DNA of 64,000 nucleotides, taken from the NCBI RefSeq assembly GCF_050948215.1, contig NC_135152.1:7164310-7228309 (forward strand), read 5' to 3'. Positions 1-11,100 of the stretch are shown piece after piece; positions within the stretch are counted from its first letter, which is position 1; each line of letters opens with the position of its first letter. This DNA comes from Halictus rubicundus. Lineage: Eukaryota > Arthropoda > Insecta > Hymenoptera > Halictidae. A model generated the notes under the pieces. The model worked only from the letters and a program-made list of their open reading frames with translations, was not told the origin of the DNA and made no database searches. The position numbers and the translations under genes were made by a program.

Positions 1-245
1 CATTTAAACGAACCGCGATTGAGATATTGTCAAAATCATTTTTTTTCTAGGTCGGTACATTTGTCAGTTGTTTGCATGTCACTTTTAAGCGCAATCTGTC
101 AAATAGTTTGTGCGGAACGTATATTAATCACCTTACATGTCCAACTAAATTACACTAGAATTGCAAAACTTCTATACTCCATACTAATCAGTCGGAAGCT
201 GTGAATTATTCTAGTTTATCAGTTAAATGAAACGCGGAAGTTAAC

Positions 246-299
246 GCACACCCACACACACAGAGAGAGAGAGAGAGAGACGCACGCGCGCGCACACAC
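246..299. repeat. Compound microsatellite (CA, GA, CG)
   Basis: A run of CACACA followed by about ten GA units and then alternating CG and CA. The rest of 1-1080 is AT-rich with no recognisable gene. Confidence 0.9.
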
Positions 300-1079
300 T
301 CTTAAATAGTTTGGACTCACTCAGCAAATCGATGGAAATAACGATACGCTCGTTGGGTCAACAAACTTTCTGCAAATAATTGCGTTGATTCAGGAACGGT
401 GAGATGTCCTAGTCTTAACTTAATTAAAAAGGAAGTTCGTTAAAGTTGATCAAAAAATGAACAGGCATCTCATTTTTGCGATCATCACATGTCTCTGTTT
501 TTCTAAACACGTCTCCTTATTTATTTCAATGTAGAATACATTTTGAAATTCTAACCATTTTTTTCAGCTTCTTCTCACTTCTTAAAAAAATTGAAAAAGA
601 AAGACACAGCACAGTCCGAACAATTTAATTTCAGCCTCTTTTCAATTCATAAAAAGAAAAACAGCCCTTACAAGATAGTAGCAAAAAAAAAAAAAAAGAA
701 ATTCATCAGACGATGAAATTGTTCCAAAAATCATTAAACATCTCATTTTTCATATTACATGTTCCATTTGGTCCATTTCGTAAAACGGAAATTCAATTAA
801 ACAAACCTCAGAGTTCAAACGATTTAGTTCCATCTTGTTTTCTGTCCTGAAAAATAAAAACAACCCTTATAGGATAAAACAACTTTCTCTCTGTCAAACA
901 ATTCTTTAAAAAGATTATGTTGTGACGTTATCGTTATTGAAGCAAAATTGTTTTCCCGTACACACACAGGAGATTGCACAAATGAATTATCGAGGTCTCG
1001 TCAACTTTTTTGCGGACGAAAGTTCCGTCGAAAGTAATTCGTCTAATGTGTCTTAATTAACCGACACAACGGCGAAATT

Positions 1080-1600
1080 ATCGAGCCACGGCTCGAAAAC
1101 GGGGGCAACGTTTTTGTCAAGTCTCCTCCACCGGAATCCCCAGCCCCCGTTGCACCCCCGTTGCACCCCCGATGCACCCCGTTGGTGCACGTCGGGGAAT
1201 AGCCTGTGCAGCAGATGCCTGGCTCTCGAGTGCGCTCTATTATCGGTTTATCAGAAAACTTGGAACAGTCGGGGAGCACTTCGGAGTCATCCGGAACCGT
1301 CCGGGCGAGCGCTCGATCCTCGGCCGTGCCCGGTGCATCCTCTTGTTCCGATCCGAACAATGCAACAGTAGCTGCAACCGAAAAACCGAACCGCCCGCGC
1401 GAATCCCGACGTTTTCAACAGGCGAATTCGGTGACCCGGTTCTTCTCGGCCGTCGAATCACGCGTTATACTCGATCCACAACTCATACGGACCTCCACCG
1501 ACGTTTAAACGCGCGCGGAACTAACGCGTTCGTTGCCGGTGACACGAAATTGCGTCCTCTTGCAAGCCGTGGAGAATTGAAATCTTTGCTTGAAATGGTG
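1080..1600. other. CpG-rich block with a 12-bp tandem repeat, no supported gene
   Basis: A GC- and CpG-rich island in otherwise AT-rich sequence. At 1140-1192 a unit resembling CCCCGTTGCACC is repeated about four times. Frames of 143 residues (plus, 1172-1603) and 105 residues (minus) stay open, but neither carries a recognisable domain and they overlap. The block might be a promoter or 5' exon region of the elongase or of an upstream gene; nothing decides this. Confidence 0.35.
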
Positions 1601-2115
1601 TAGCTTTCGGATTTTTTTTTAGAACGTAACCACTTGGTGCAGAATTTTCATGTTTTTTATACATTGATAGGATAGTGTGGACTACTCGTATGCCAAGTTT
1701 GAACTCGATCGGATTAGTTTTCCGGAAGTTACAAACAAATATACGAAGGTCCTTTTACGTTGCACTGAAAATATGCACAGACCATGATCGCGTCTTGCGC
1801 ATTTTTTTACGGCGTAATTATGCGGCAGAAAATTTTTATATCTTTTACACATTGATAGGATAGTGTGGACTGCTCGTATGCCAAATTTGAACTCGATCGG
1901 ATCAGTTTTCCGAAAATTACAATCACATTTCTGCAAGCCCGTTTACGTTGCACAGTGACCCAAAAATGTCAGCAGATTTGCATGTTTCGGATCTTTTTAA
2001 TAACGCAACGGTTCGTTGGATTCTTTCCACATTTTTTACACATTGATACGACAATATGAAGTATGATTCCGAGAAATTTCAACTTGAACAAATTCACTTT
2101 TCAGAAGTTGCGACA
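1590..2115. repeat. Tandem repeat, unit about 190 bp, nearly three copies
   Basis: The landmark ACATTGATAGGATAGTGTGG occurs at 1661 and 1849, and a diverged form at 2040, giving spacings of 188 and 191 bases. Each unit also carries CTCGTATGCCAA and a TTTTCCG..AA segment. Copies 1 and 2 are close; copy 3 is more diverged. Confidence 0.85.
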
Positions 2116-2944
2116 CAATAAAGGTTCTCTTTTCGACGCTGCAAGTTCGCAATCCGTTCTCACCGATAATGGCAATTTAGCCGGGGCTTTGCAAAGAAAA
2201 AGCACGCAATTAAATAAATGACAGGCATTAAGAATGTGGCTTTTCCATTGGTTAATCGCAATTTCTAGTTATAGCTGCCTGGATTCTCTTCTTGCGTAAT
2301 TAATCGATTCGCACAGTCATCGTGCACCGCTTTTTCGTCGCATTTGCTCGAAACCGACTCACAAAAGGAAGTTAAGTAACGCAACCGGTCGTTACAGCAG
2401 CCTGCCATGCCATTCCACGGTGTTCGATGGTTTCATTTTGTAGGCCCGGTCGCGAGCCTATTCGTTAAGCAACCGCCGCGATTCGCGTATCAAATCACCG
2501 GTTCGTCAATGATAATTGAATTTCTGACTTTAATGGACGTTTCGATACGAATCAAACTTTGTTTCTATTCACGGTTCCATTAGCGTCAAATCAACGCAAG
2601 CCAGATTGATACCCTGCGAAAGTTGCCATTATACTTTATGGGCCACACGAAAAGTACTATTATTATTTTCAACCTATTAGTCACATTAAGAAAGAAAATA
2701 AATTTCCGTTTCGCTTCACTTTGTTGCAATGCAATTGTTTGGGAAAACATTTACAGTCTGCTGCTCAATTTCGATAACAGCAATATTTTTACATGCATTA
2801 GCATAAAGGGACTCGCTGATGGAAATCGGAATAAATAAAAGTTCACAAACATATTTTCTGTTCCCCAGAACACGAATTTTGGATTCTCAATCGCTTTGGT
2901 GAAAACAGTTGAAAGTGCGGACGTCGTGAAGAATATTTGAAGTG

Positions 2945-3193
2945 TTAACCCTTTGCACTCGAGTGGTGACTCTGAATCACCACTAGAAATTGTTGTGGTA
3001 TTATTTCAAAGAAATTACAAAAAATATTACAAAATATTTTTTACATTACAAAATTCGAATTCAATAGATTACTAAACATTTAAATATTACACGTAGAAAT
3101 CAGATCAGTTTCGTATGAATAAAATGAAAATTTTGTAAGACGGAAGAAAAATTTAGTTTTAGATTGAAACTAGCGCCAAGCGCAAAGGGTTAA
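2945..3193. mobile_element. TTAA-bounded MITE, family 1 copy A (249 bp)
   Basis: Starts TTAA CCCTTTGCACTCGAG at 2945. Ends in the inverted form, whose reverse complement reads TTAA CCCTTTGCGCTTGGC, at 3193. TTAA at both edges is the target-site signature of piggyBac-type elements. It is non-coding inside. A second copy lies at 23573-23822 with the same terminal repeat and similar interior (TAATAAATTACTAAA-like core, TTTCGTATG, GACGGAAGAAA). Confidence 0.75.
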
Positions 3194-3659
3194 TAAATTC
3201 AATTTCGATCCGGTAGAATTTATTGTAGAATTTGCGGAATAGATTGAGGAAACAGAAAGAGAGTGTTTCTGGAAAAACGGTTCGCTTTATCCGAATATCT
3301 CGACGGCCCCTTTAAAGGACGCGGCGATCGATGCGTTTTACGCTTCCGCGAAAACCAGTCTACTCGCGAGTCCACGGAACGAGTGGATTTCGCGAACACT
3401 TGCCACCCCCCCCCCTGCATTTCGCACGCATTTCCATCGTTAACGACTTTCCTCGTCTCCCTCGCGAATCGATCGTCGAAACTCTCGCGACTTTCGTCCG
3501 ACGATACACGAGCCGACCCTAATATTGTCTGCGAAAGAGCCGCGATGCGAAAGCACTGCATTTTAATTTTTTACCGTGGGATACGATGCACCGTTTTCTC
3601 TCATTTTTACAATCTAGAGCAACTTTTGTGTCGCGTATCTATCGACGACGGAAATCTTA

Positions 3660-4480
3660 AGATCGAGGGTGGAGTTATTTTTACAGCCGTAAATTTGAGG
3701 GTGAGTGAATTTTTACAGGTCACAGTTTGAGGGTGAAGTAATTGTTACGGTTTTAAATTTAAGGGAGAGAGAATTTTTATAGCGCTACATTTGAGGGTGG
3801 CGGAATTTTTACTGCCTCAATTCGAGGGCGGGAGAAATTATACTGCCCCAAATTCGGGGGTGAGGACATTTTTGCAGTATTCAACTTGAGAGTGTTTTCA
3901 CAGCACAGTGTTTAAATTTAAGTGTAAAGGAATTTTTACAGTTCTGAATTCGGAGATGCAGACATTTTTTCGTTCTTCAATTTGGGGCTGGAAGAAGTTT
4001 TACGGCTCTAAAATTTGGGGGTCAAGGAATTTTTGCACCCCAATTTTGTGGGCTAGAGATTTCTTACTGCCCTACATTTAAGGGTGAATAAAATTGTACA
4101 GTTCTAAATTTTGGGGTGAAGAAATTTTTACAGCCCCGAATTTGGGGGTGAAGGAATTTTTGCAGTCTTAAATTTGAGGGTAGAAGAATTTTTTTACAGC
4201 TATAAAATTTGGGGGTAAGGGAATTTTTGCACCCCCAGGTTAGAGGGCTAGAGATGTCTTACTGTCCTAAAATTAAGGGTGAATGAATTTTTGCAGTTCT
4301 AAATTTGGGGTAAAGGAATTTTTGCAGGCTTAAATTTGGGGGTAGGAGAATGTTTTGTACAGCTATAACATTTGGGAGTAGGGAATTTTTGCACCCCCAA
4401 GTTAGAAGGCTAGAGATTTCTTACTGTCCTAAATTTAACGGTGAAGGAATTTTTACGGTTCGAAATTTGAGGGTGAAGTA
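3660..4480. repeat. Degenerate G-rich minisatellite, basic unit about 35-40 bp
   Basis: About twenty diverged copies of a unit built on AAATTTGGGGGTGAAGGAATTTTT followed by acag, gcag or similar, spelled here from several copies. A higher-order block with GGCTAGAGATTTCTTACTG recurs near 4052, 4248 and 4410, so parts of the array were amplified as 160-195 bp segments. Confidence 0.88.
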
Positions 4481-5029
4481 ATATGGTTGAAGATGGGGCG
4501 GGGATAGGATGCGTCATTCGGTGCAATGAACATGCGAAAATAATTAGAAGCCCGTGGTGTGGACAATCAAGATAGTTGAAACGATTGGGAGCGATCGATG
4601 GGGATCTGGCGCGCGTCTTGTCGCGTTTGAAATTGTGCACGCAACTTTTACAACGGTCCATTATTCGAATGAAATTCCTCGTAATCCCCAGGCTGCATGC
4701 AACCATGATATTGTCCACGGAACAAGGGCAGGCGAAAATGTACGGTGCATCTCGTTTCCTTTGATAGTTGTCAGAGCCATCCCGAATGAATGCATTTCTT
4801 TCTTCCCCGAATCGAGCAGTCTTTGAACCTCGCAGATTACTCCGCCTTCAGCCGGTCGAGAGGAGAGTATTAAAAAAATGGGAACGGGGACAGTTGCCTC
4901 GCCAAAACTTCATTGCGAACTTACCTTTATTCGCGCGAACGCGAGCGCGCTCTTCCATCGAGTGTTGTAACCCGTTCGCGTTCGGCCCGTGGTTTCCAAC
5001 CTCCTTCCTCTGCGCGCTTCTGCAATTTT

Positions 5030-5310
5030 TTTTTCCCGAAAGCTGTGCGAGATATTATTATAAAACTTCACAGGCTTGTTGATACATATCTGAGCTGCGT
5101 TCATGAATTTTTACACAGCACTGTCATAAAAATTGCGGTAATTATGTGCACATGTAACTTTTTGATCTCATTTAGGATTGCACGTGGACGGGGTGTTAAA
5201 TTTTTTTCCCCTGAACTGTGCAAAGAATATTTATGAAACCTTTCGGGCTTGTTCGATCACATTGCGAGATAATTTATAAATATTTATACAGTGGCATGAC
5301 GTAAACTGTG
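5030..5310 (+). repeat. Dispersed repeat family R190, two diverged tandem units
   Basis: Two units with a CCCGAAAGCTGTGCGAGA or CCCTGAACTGTGCAAAGA start (5034 and 5206), then TATTTATGAAAC..C..GGCTTGTT and a GAATTTTTACACAG-like stretch. The same family recurs at 10895-11170 (plus) and 11855-12165 (minus). Confidence 0.65.
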
Positions 5311-5594
5311 TTGAATATTCTCGGAAGAGGTAGACTAATCTAAAAACTTGTGTCAGTCAATGGAAATTAGTAAATTAAAGCAATCTTTGAGCAGCACGTA
5401 GATCGCAGTACCTCGTAGTTTGCTGCACAATGGTAGCCAGACACATCTGCATAAATGTACGAAAATTAGCTATTACTTGTCCCTATTATTTGTCTCTATC
5501 AGCGATGCTCGCGCAAAACTGCGACGATTTGTTCGACCACTGAAATGAAACTCATTTGAACGAAATCAAATGAATAAATATGAGGGGACTTAAA

Positions 5595-5775
5595 ACACAT
5601 ACGAATCGAACGAAACGAAATCTGTACAGGTCAAATGGAAACATGCAATTAATTGAATAAAGATAAAATTAATCAAAGGGGAATGAAATAAAATAAGCAA
5701 AATGAAGGAACAGTAAAACGAGTACAAATCGAACGAAATGAAATCGATACAGGCCAAATAGAATGTCAAAACAAA
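5595..5775. repeat. Short direct duplication, period about 122 bp
   Basis: AATCGAACGAAACGAAATC near 5605 is repeated as AATCGAACGAAATGAAATC near 5727, each followed by TACAGG.CAAAT. Two diverged copies of an A-rich unit. Confidence 0.6.
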
Positions 5776-6028
5776 TTAAATAAAGAAAAATTATGGAAGA
5801 GCCAAATAAATTTGTCAAAGTAAAACGTTAGGCTTTTTACTGTACTCTGTGGAAAACCCCAGATCCTAGGGTTATTGGGAAATACCTGATTCCCCTTCGT
5901 TTTATCGAAGGCTGTCCTCCCTTCAGGTATGAAGGTACGTAATTGTGCGCCCGTCTTGTAGACACACAATTATTTTCACATAACCCATCAACAAAATTGA
6001 AATTAAACGAACACAAATCGGACACGAG

Positions 6029-6569
6029 TTAAGGGCCCAGGATAATCACGTGACTTTCAAGTAATAATTTCTAATAATTACCTAAGATCCGTCTTGGTCT
6101 TGATCCGACGGGTCTTAAGTCTGTGACTAAACTCGTCACATTTTTTGCTCTGTGTTATCGATATTATGAATTCTGACGCCAGAAACGTGCTTCAAGTTTT
6201 TCGCTTTATCTCGCAGAGAATCAAGACAAAATATAGCTCAATTTGTAGCTGGAGATATTTTCTAGTGCGCGCTGCTCTCGATATCATCAAGAAAACTCTC
6301 ATCCAATGGCATAAAAATGCTTGGATTCCACGGCATGCACGTCGTCAATTTTTGGCCTACTTCTAACGCTTATATTACCAAATATCTGCATAATCTCAGC
6401 AGCTCCAGATCAGCGCGCACTAGATTGAACCTTCCTCTTTCGAATGAGCCCTTTACCAGCGACAAAATATTCTTATATAAGGACGAAAACTTGAGGCACG
6501 TAAAACCATTTTTTGACGGTAATGTAGTCACTCTACCTTATCGCGAATATACGAAGACCGGGCCCTTAA
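6029..6569. mobile_element. Candidate TTAA-bounded non-autonomous element (about 540 bp)
   Basis: Left edge TTAA GGGCCCAGG at 6029. The right edge is CCGGGCCC TTAA, ending at 6569. The inverted match is short, about nine bases. Internal frames of 61-90 residues have no recognisable domain. It directly abuts the next candidate element, with which it shares the TTAA. Confidence 0.4.
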
Positions 6570-7009
6570 AGGGGGCCGGCATGGTTTGAAATCCATATAC
6601 GTATGCAAGGGTCAAAACCTTTTCAAACTACCGCTTCAATATTGCAATGAGCAGTTTAGAAGTGGTCAATTGTGTTTCCTAAAAGTCCAATCTACGTCTG
6701 TATAGAGCTCAAATTGCGAATTTCTACCTCATCGTGGAGTAATTTGTAATATTCGGCAGAAAATTCGAATTCTGAAGCAAGTACGACGTCACAAGATGGC
6801 TGCCGCAGAGAGATTCTCTTAATTTCGAGAGATTTAGCGTTCGTATCGAAAAAAGGCTCTATACAGACTTAGCAAAGACATGTACAAACACGGTGGTATG
6901 CATTTTTAATTGATTACTTACTTATTTAAGACGTAAAATGTCTAGAAAAAAAAAGGCACAGCGTAACATAGCGTGACAGTCAAGGCCAAATGCCTGCCGG
7001 CCCCCTTAA
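6566..7009. mobile_element. Candidate TTAA-bounded non-autonomous element (about 440 bp)
   Basis: Left edge TTAA A GGGGGCCGGCATGG at 6566. The right edge is CCTGCCGGCCCCC TTAA, ending at 7009. The inverted termini share GGGGGCCGGCA. It is non-coding inside. The shared TTAA with the element to its left suggests insertion at, or next to, an existing site. Confidence 0.5.
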
Positions 7010-8050
7010 ATCCAATGAACAGTAATTGAATGAAGTGAAATTCATAAAATGCGATTAAGAATGGAGTGTGTTGTTAATTAAAATATTTTTGGCGCTCACA
7101 GGGTCCTGTTTACAGATAATTTGAGAGACGAGCAGTAGTGGGGGTGGCGGCTCAAGAGACGGTACAGAGGTTGTGCATCGAATTTCTCGTGCACCCGGCT
7201 GTTGCCACTGTGCGGAACTGTCACTGATTAGCATTGTCAATGCCGTCTCCCACTCTGCGTTACCCTCTCCCCGTGCGAAAATTCGAACACATTTAAAATA
7301 CGCCGAGAATTAGAGCTATACCTTACTCTTCGTTAAGTTCGTCACCCAGGTGACACTAACCTTACTGATATCGTGGTGGAGTTCATTGTGTTCAATACGA
7401 TAGGAACTTACGGAGGTACGCATGCATTACCGTTCAAACCATAGCACTGCTTCGACCGTTTATTTTCTAATTTTTATTAAATTCTACATTGCTCGGTTAC
7501 AGATTAAATCAATATATGGAAAACATTTTATCAAGACTTTCTGCAGTAGAATTTTTATCAAATCAATACATAATAAAAATGTTATCAGATTGTTTTCGTC
7601 TTGTTCATCCTCAATATTGAATGAACTCAATTTATAGTCGAAATTGTATCATTATTGTATATTATAAATTCCACGTTTTTCCACGTTTCACCGAAATTTT
7701 TCGAGCTAGAGTAATTCAAGCTAACAATTATTTTAGAAGAGTAACTGTATTGAAAAACTGTATTCTCGTCGCTCAACCCTGCCGTCGACAATCGAACAAT
7801 CGCTGGTCGAGGTTCCCCAAAAATTCTTTTGAAAGTCCTGCGAGACAAGATTGAAAAATTATTTTTGTCATCGTTTCCGGAATGAAAAGTACAGGCTCTT
7901 CGCAACTTACGGAGCCTCGTTGAAAATTTTCGGTTATCGACACAGGGTTTAAGAGCGTCGGCCCCGTTTTCCCCTTGAACATTCGCCCGAGTCCTGCGAC
8001 ATTTTCTTCGGTTCACCGGAGTAAAACGAACACGCTTTGTGTCTGGTTTC
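7010..8050. other. Region just upstream of the elongase start exon, no gene seen
   Basis: No named repeat and no convincing coding region. The 155-residue minus-strand frame at 7627-8094 overlaps the elongase start on the other strand and shows no domain. This stretch may belong to a 5' intron of the elongase, given the acceptor at 8051-8052. Confidence 0.4.
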
Positions 8051-8052
8051 AG

Positions 8053-8064
8053 AGCGGAGCCAAG
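8053..8064 (+). other. 5' UTR end of the elongase with upstream splice acceptor
   Basis: A pyrimidine- and T-rich tract ending in TTTCAG at 8047-8052 precedes AGCGGAGCCAAG and then the ATG at 8065. This looks like a splice acceptor, so the first coding exon probably begins at 8053 and at least one non-coding 5' exon and the promoter lie upstream. The start codon context (CAAG before ATG) is a good insect Kozak match. I could not identify the upstream exon. Confidence 0.55.
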
Positions 8065-8125
8065 ATGACGAGTATAGTGGCGGATCTGGTGCACGGGTAC
8101 AGGGACCTCATGGATAACAAATCCG
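8065..8125 (+). CDS. Elongase coding exon 1
   Basis: Sixty-one bases encode the first 20 residues, starting MTSIVADLVHGYRDL, plus one base of codon 21. The donor is CCG|GTAAGA at 8126. ELOVL-type proteins typically begin with a short amphipathic stretch followed by a D-P-R motif. Here that motif is split across intron 1: the Asp codon is G from this exon plus AT from the next. Confidence 0.92.
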
Positions 8126-11100
8126 GTAAGATGATTTCCTTTTAAGTCGTTGAATAAGTCCGTCTTCTCGGTAACGATAACAAGAGCGCCGCGCTACTTT
8201 CAACTGAATCCTGGACCTTCGAACTCTGTCTTCGAGGATCCAGACACCGGCGGTCTTTATTCGCTGCAAACAAGCTTCCTTCCCGACCCTTGTTGTTACC
8301 TTTTGTCATTAAATTGTATTTCATCCTCCTTCGACTTTATTAGACCTTTTCATTCTACCGAGCATTATTATCGCGAGCAATTTGACCGGAGATTATTAGA
8401 CGATTTTTATGCAAAATATCTCTATAGGTCTGTCAAAATGTCAATTGCAAGACTCCGTCAAGAATTTTTTTTAACCATATCATTCTCGAATTTATAGCAT
8501 TACCATGCGCACTACAAAATAATTTGACAAAATTCTCAAATTCTTCTAATATGCCTTTGTTCATATTTTCGCAAGACTGCGTACAAATTGTGAACATTAA
8601 TTGAAACAGGAAGATTCTTTCCGAATTCAGCATAACGAGAGCATAATAAGCTTTGTCGAAGCTTAGAGTCGTAAAAAGTTGACGTATATGTCTAAAGCAT
8701 TCCCAAAGCTCCTCGCAGAAACGATTTCTCGAAATGACGCATGCTCACGGTTATGTCAATAAAATGTCGCAACGTCGCTTCCATCTTGTTCCCGATTTCC
8801 CTGGCGTGTTTCTCGATCTCTCGATCCTCGGCCCGGTGAGCTCGTCAACTTGGAATTTCAAGAGGAAAACTGTTTGTCCGAGCCACGCCAGTGTTTCCCA
8901 TGCTCGTCCCACGAAATTCTCTATCTGGGACGCATAGAGTAACGGTACCCGATATATGGGACCCCGTAATGGCCGAAAAGAATGCGCGTGCATGCTGCAA
9001 CCACACTCAGAACCATCGAGAAGCATCGTTTACGATACCGAGCATTTATATCGTTCGTTTCTTCCAAATCGAAATATTATTATTAGACTATGGATTTTTA
9101 TTCAAGACATTTCGTGCATCGAGCTGCGTAAACAGGTCGTTTCGCATGAAAAGAGGCAACCGTTTCTCCTGCATTGAAAACAGAAGTGCTAAAACACTAC
9201 CAGTTTTTTTTCCAACCAATGTTTGTTTCTTGTTCACGTTAACAAATTCACTGCATCGAGATCCATCAGTCTACACAGCGAATCTGTTTCGCAGTAATAA
9301 ACAGAGATCGTATAAAATTGAAATCCAGTTCTTTCGATTTTCTTTACGAGGAATCTTAATGCATTCGGTTCCTGTTTGAGCGAGGTGGTTTAAATTAAAG
9401 AAGTACTTTTGCTTGTTGATGCTCCAGCATATTAACTCATAGCTGGGGAATTTCCAGTACTTCATTGACAAGCGACGGGAGTTTAAACGAATTAGAGAAA
9501 AAAAAATACATTTCCATTTAGCTCGTACGTTGTACAATTTATGCCGACAATTATTACATATTTTGCATAGAGTTGTGCTGTCCAGAGATCGATTCTAACC
9601 TTGATCCCGGAAATCAACCGCGCAGTCGAAGCAACGTTCGATTCGATTATTCCGACCGTGGAAGTGAATTTGTTAGCCGAATCAGTGCTGTTTGACCTGA
9701 ATTAACCGCATTAATGTTTAAATAATCATTGCGTCGGCTGGTCGTAAACGTGCACGTTGAAAATAAATTACAACCGCCGATCGAGGGAACTTTGACTGCT
9801 GAATCGATTTCTCGCGAATAGAACTGAGTCAATAGGCATACGAATCCGAAAGGGCCTAGCCGATTAAGATGGTCAAAACTGCCCTTAGAGGTTTTTCAAT
9901 GATTAATGAACCACTCGAAAGTTGACCAAGAAAAACCCCTCTGAGCAAAATTTCAACCTCCTGTCTTGCCCGTGAGGATAGTTACGGGGTAAATTGGATT
10001 TGGCGCGTTTCCGCGCATTTTCCGCACTCTGATGCTTCCTAAAATTCTGAAAAAATATGGCATATTTTTGGATCCTAAAACATCGTCGGTTGGCGCATTA
10101 CAGATCGGTTGTAAACATTACGAACATTCTGGTGTATATCACACAAAATACAATTTATTCTTTCTCTTAAATCACATTTCTTAGGTCAAACAATTACTTG
10201 TTTCAATGTAATAATGTTAAACATTACTTAATATATACCTGCGATAAAACCAACAACTGTAAATTTCCTCATAATAGCAGAAACGTCGAAAAAATTCGGT
10301 TTTTATTGTTTTTGACAATGATGCCCCACAACAAAAAATCTAAAAAAAATTGACGACATTGCCTGTTATAGTACTTTATCAGGGAACTAAACAGTGGAAT
10401 AGCATGTTTTCATATTTTTGAGAAATCTGCATTTTCCCGATTTTTTGGAGGTTTTCTCATTCTTTACGAACACAGTTTGCAACAAAAAAATCTGAAAAAT
10501 TCTCAAAAATTCGCCTTAGGATCCAAAATATGCCAAATTTTTTCAGAATTTTAGGAAGCATCAGAAAAACGCCAAATCCAATTTACCCTGTAACTACCCT
10601 GGCGGGCAGGGTAGGGGGTTGAAATTTTGCTCAGAGGGGTTTTTCTTGGTCAGCTTTCGAGTGGTTCATTAATCATTGGAAAACCTCTAAGGGCAGTTTT
10701 GACCATCTTAATCGGCTAGGCCCTTTTCCAAGACTGTAAGTCTCGAGTCGATTGTTCTTGCAATGGTTTTCTGTATTTTCTGTAAAAACAATTAAAAATA
10801 TTTATTTATTTTGCAAGAAAACCACAGTCTATTTATCAATATTCACGACTTCCTTCTTTTAAATCGATTCTTTTTATAATTAATTCGTAGTACGCGGAAT
10901 TTTTATGAAACTCCAGACTTATTAACTCGCGAATTTTTATACGGCGCTGTCATTAAAGCTATAGCAATTATTCGTACATTTGCCAAGTATTGCAGTACGT
11001 TCTCATCGAGGTCTTAATTTATGAATCGCCTTCCAAGGTGGACTTTGCAATTTTTCTTCTTCTAAAGTATGTATCGAATTTTTATGAAACTTGACAGACT

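Noticed and set aside
1172..1603. 143-residue plus-strand frame
   Set aside because: CpG-rich block with competing frames on both strands and no recognisable domain.
7627..8094. 155-residue minus-strand frame next to the elongase start
   Set aside because: Overlaps the elongase first exon on the other strand and shows no domain.
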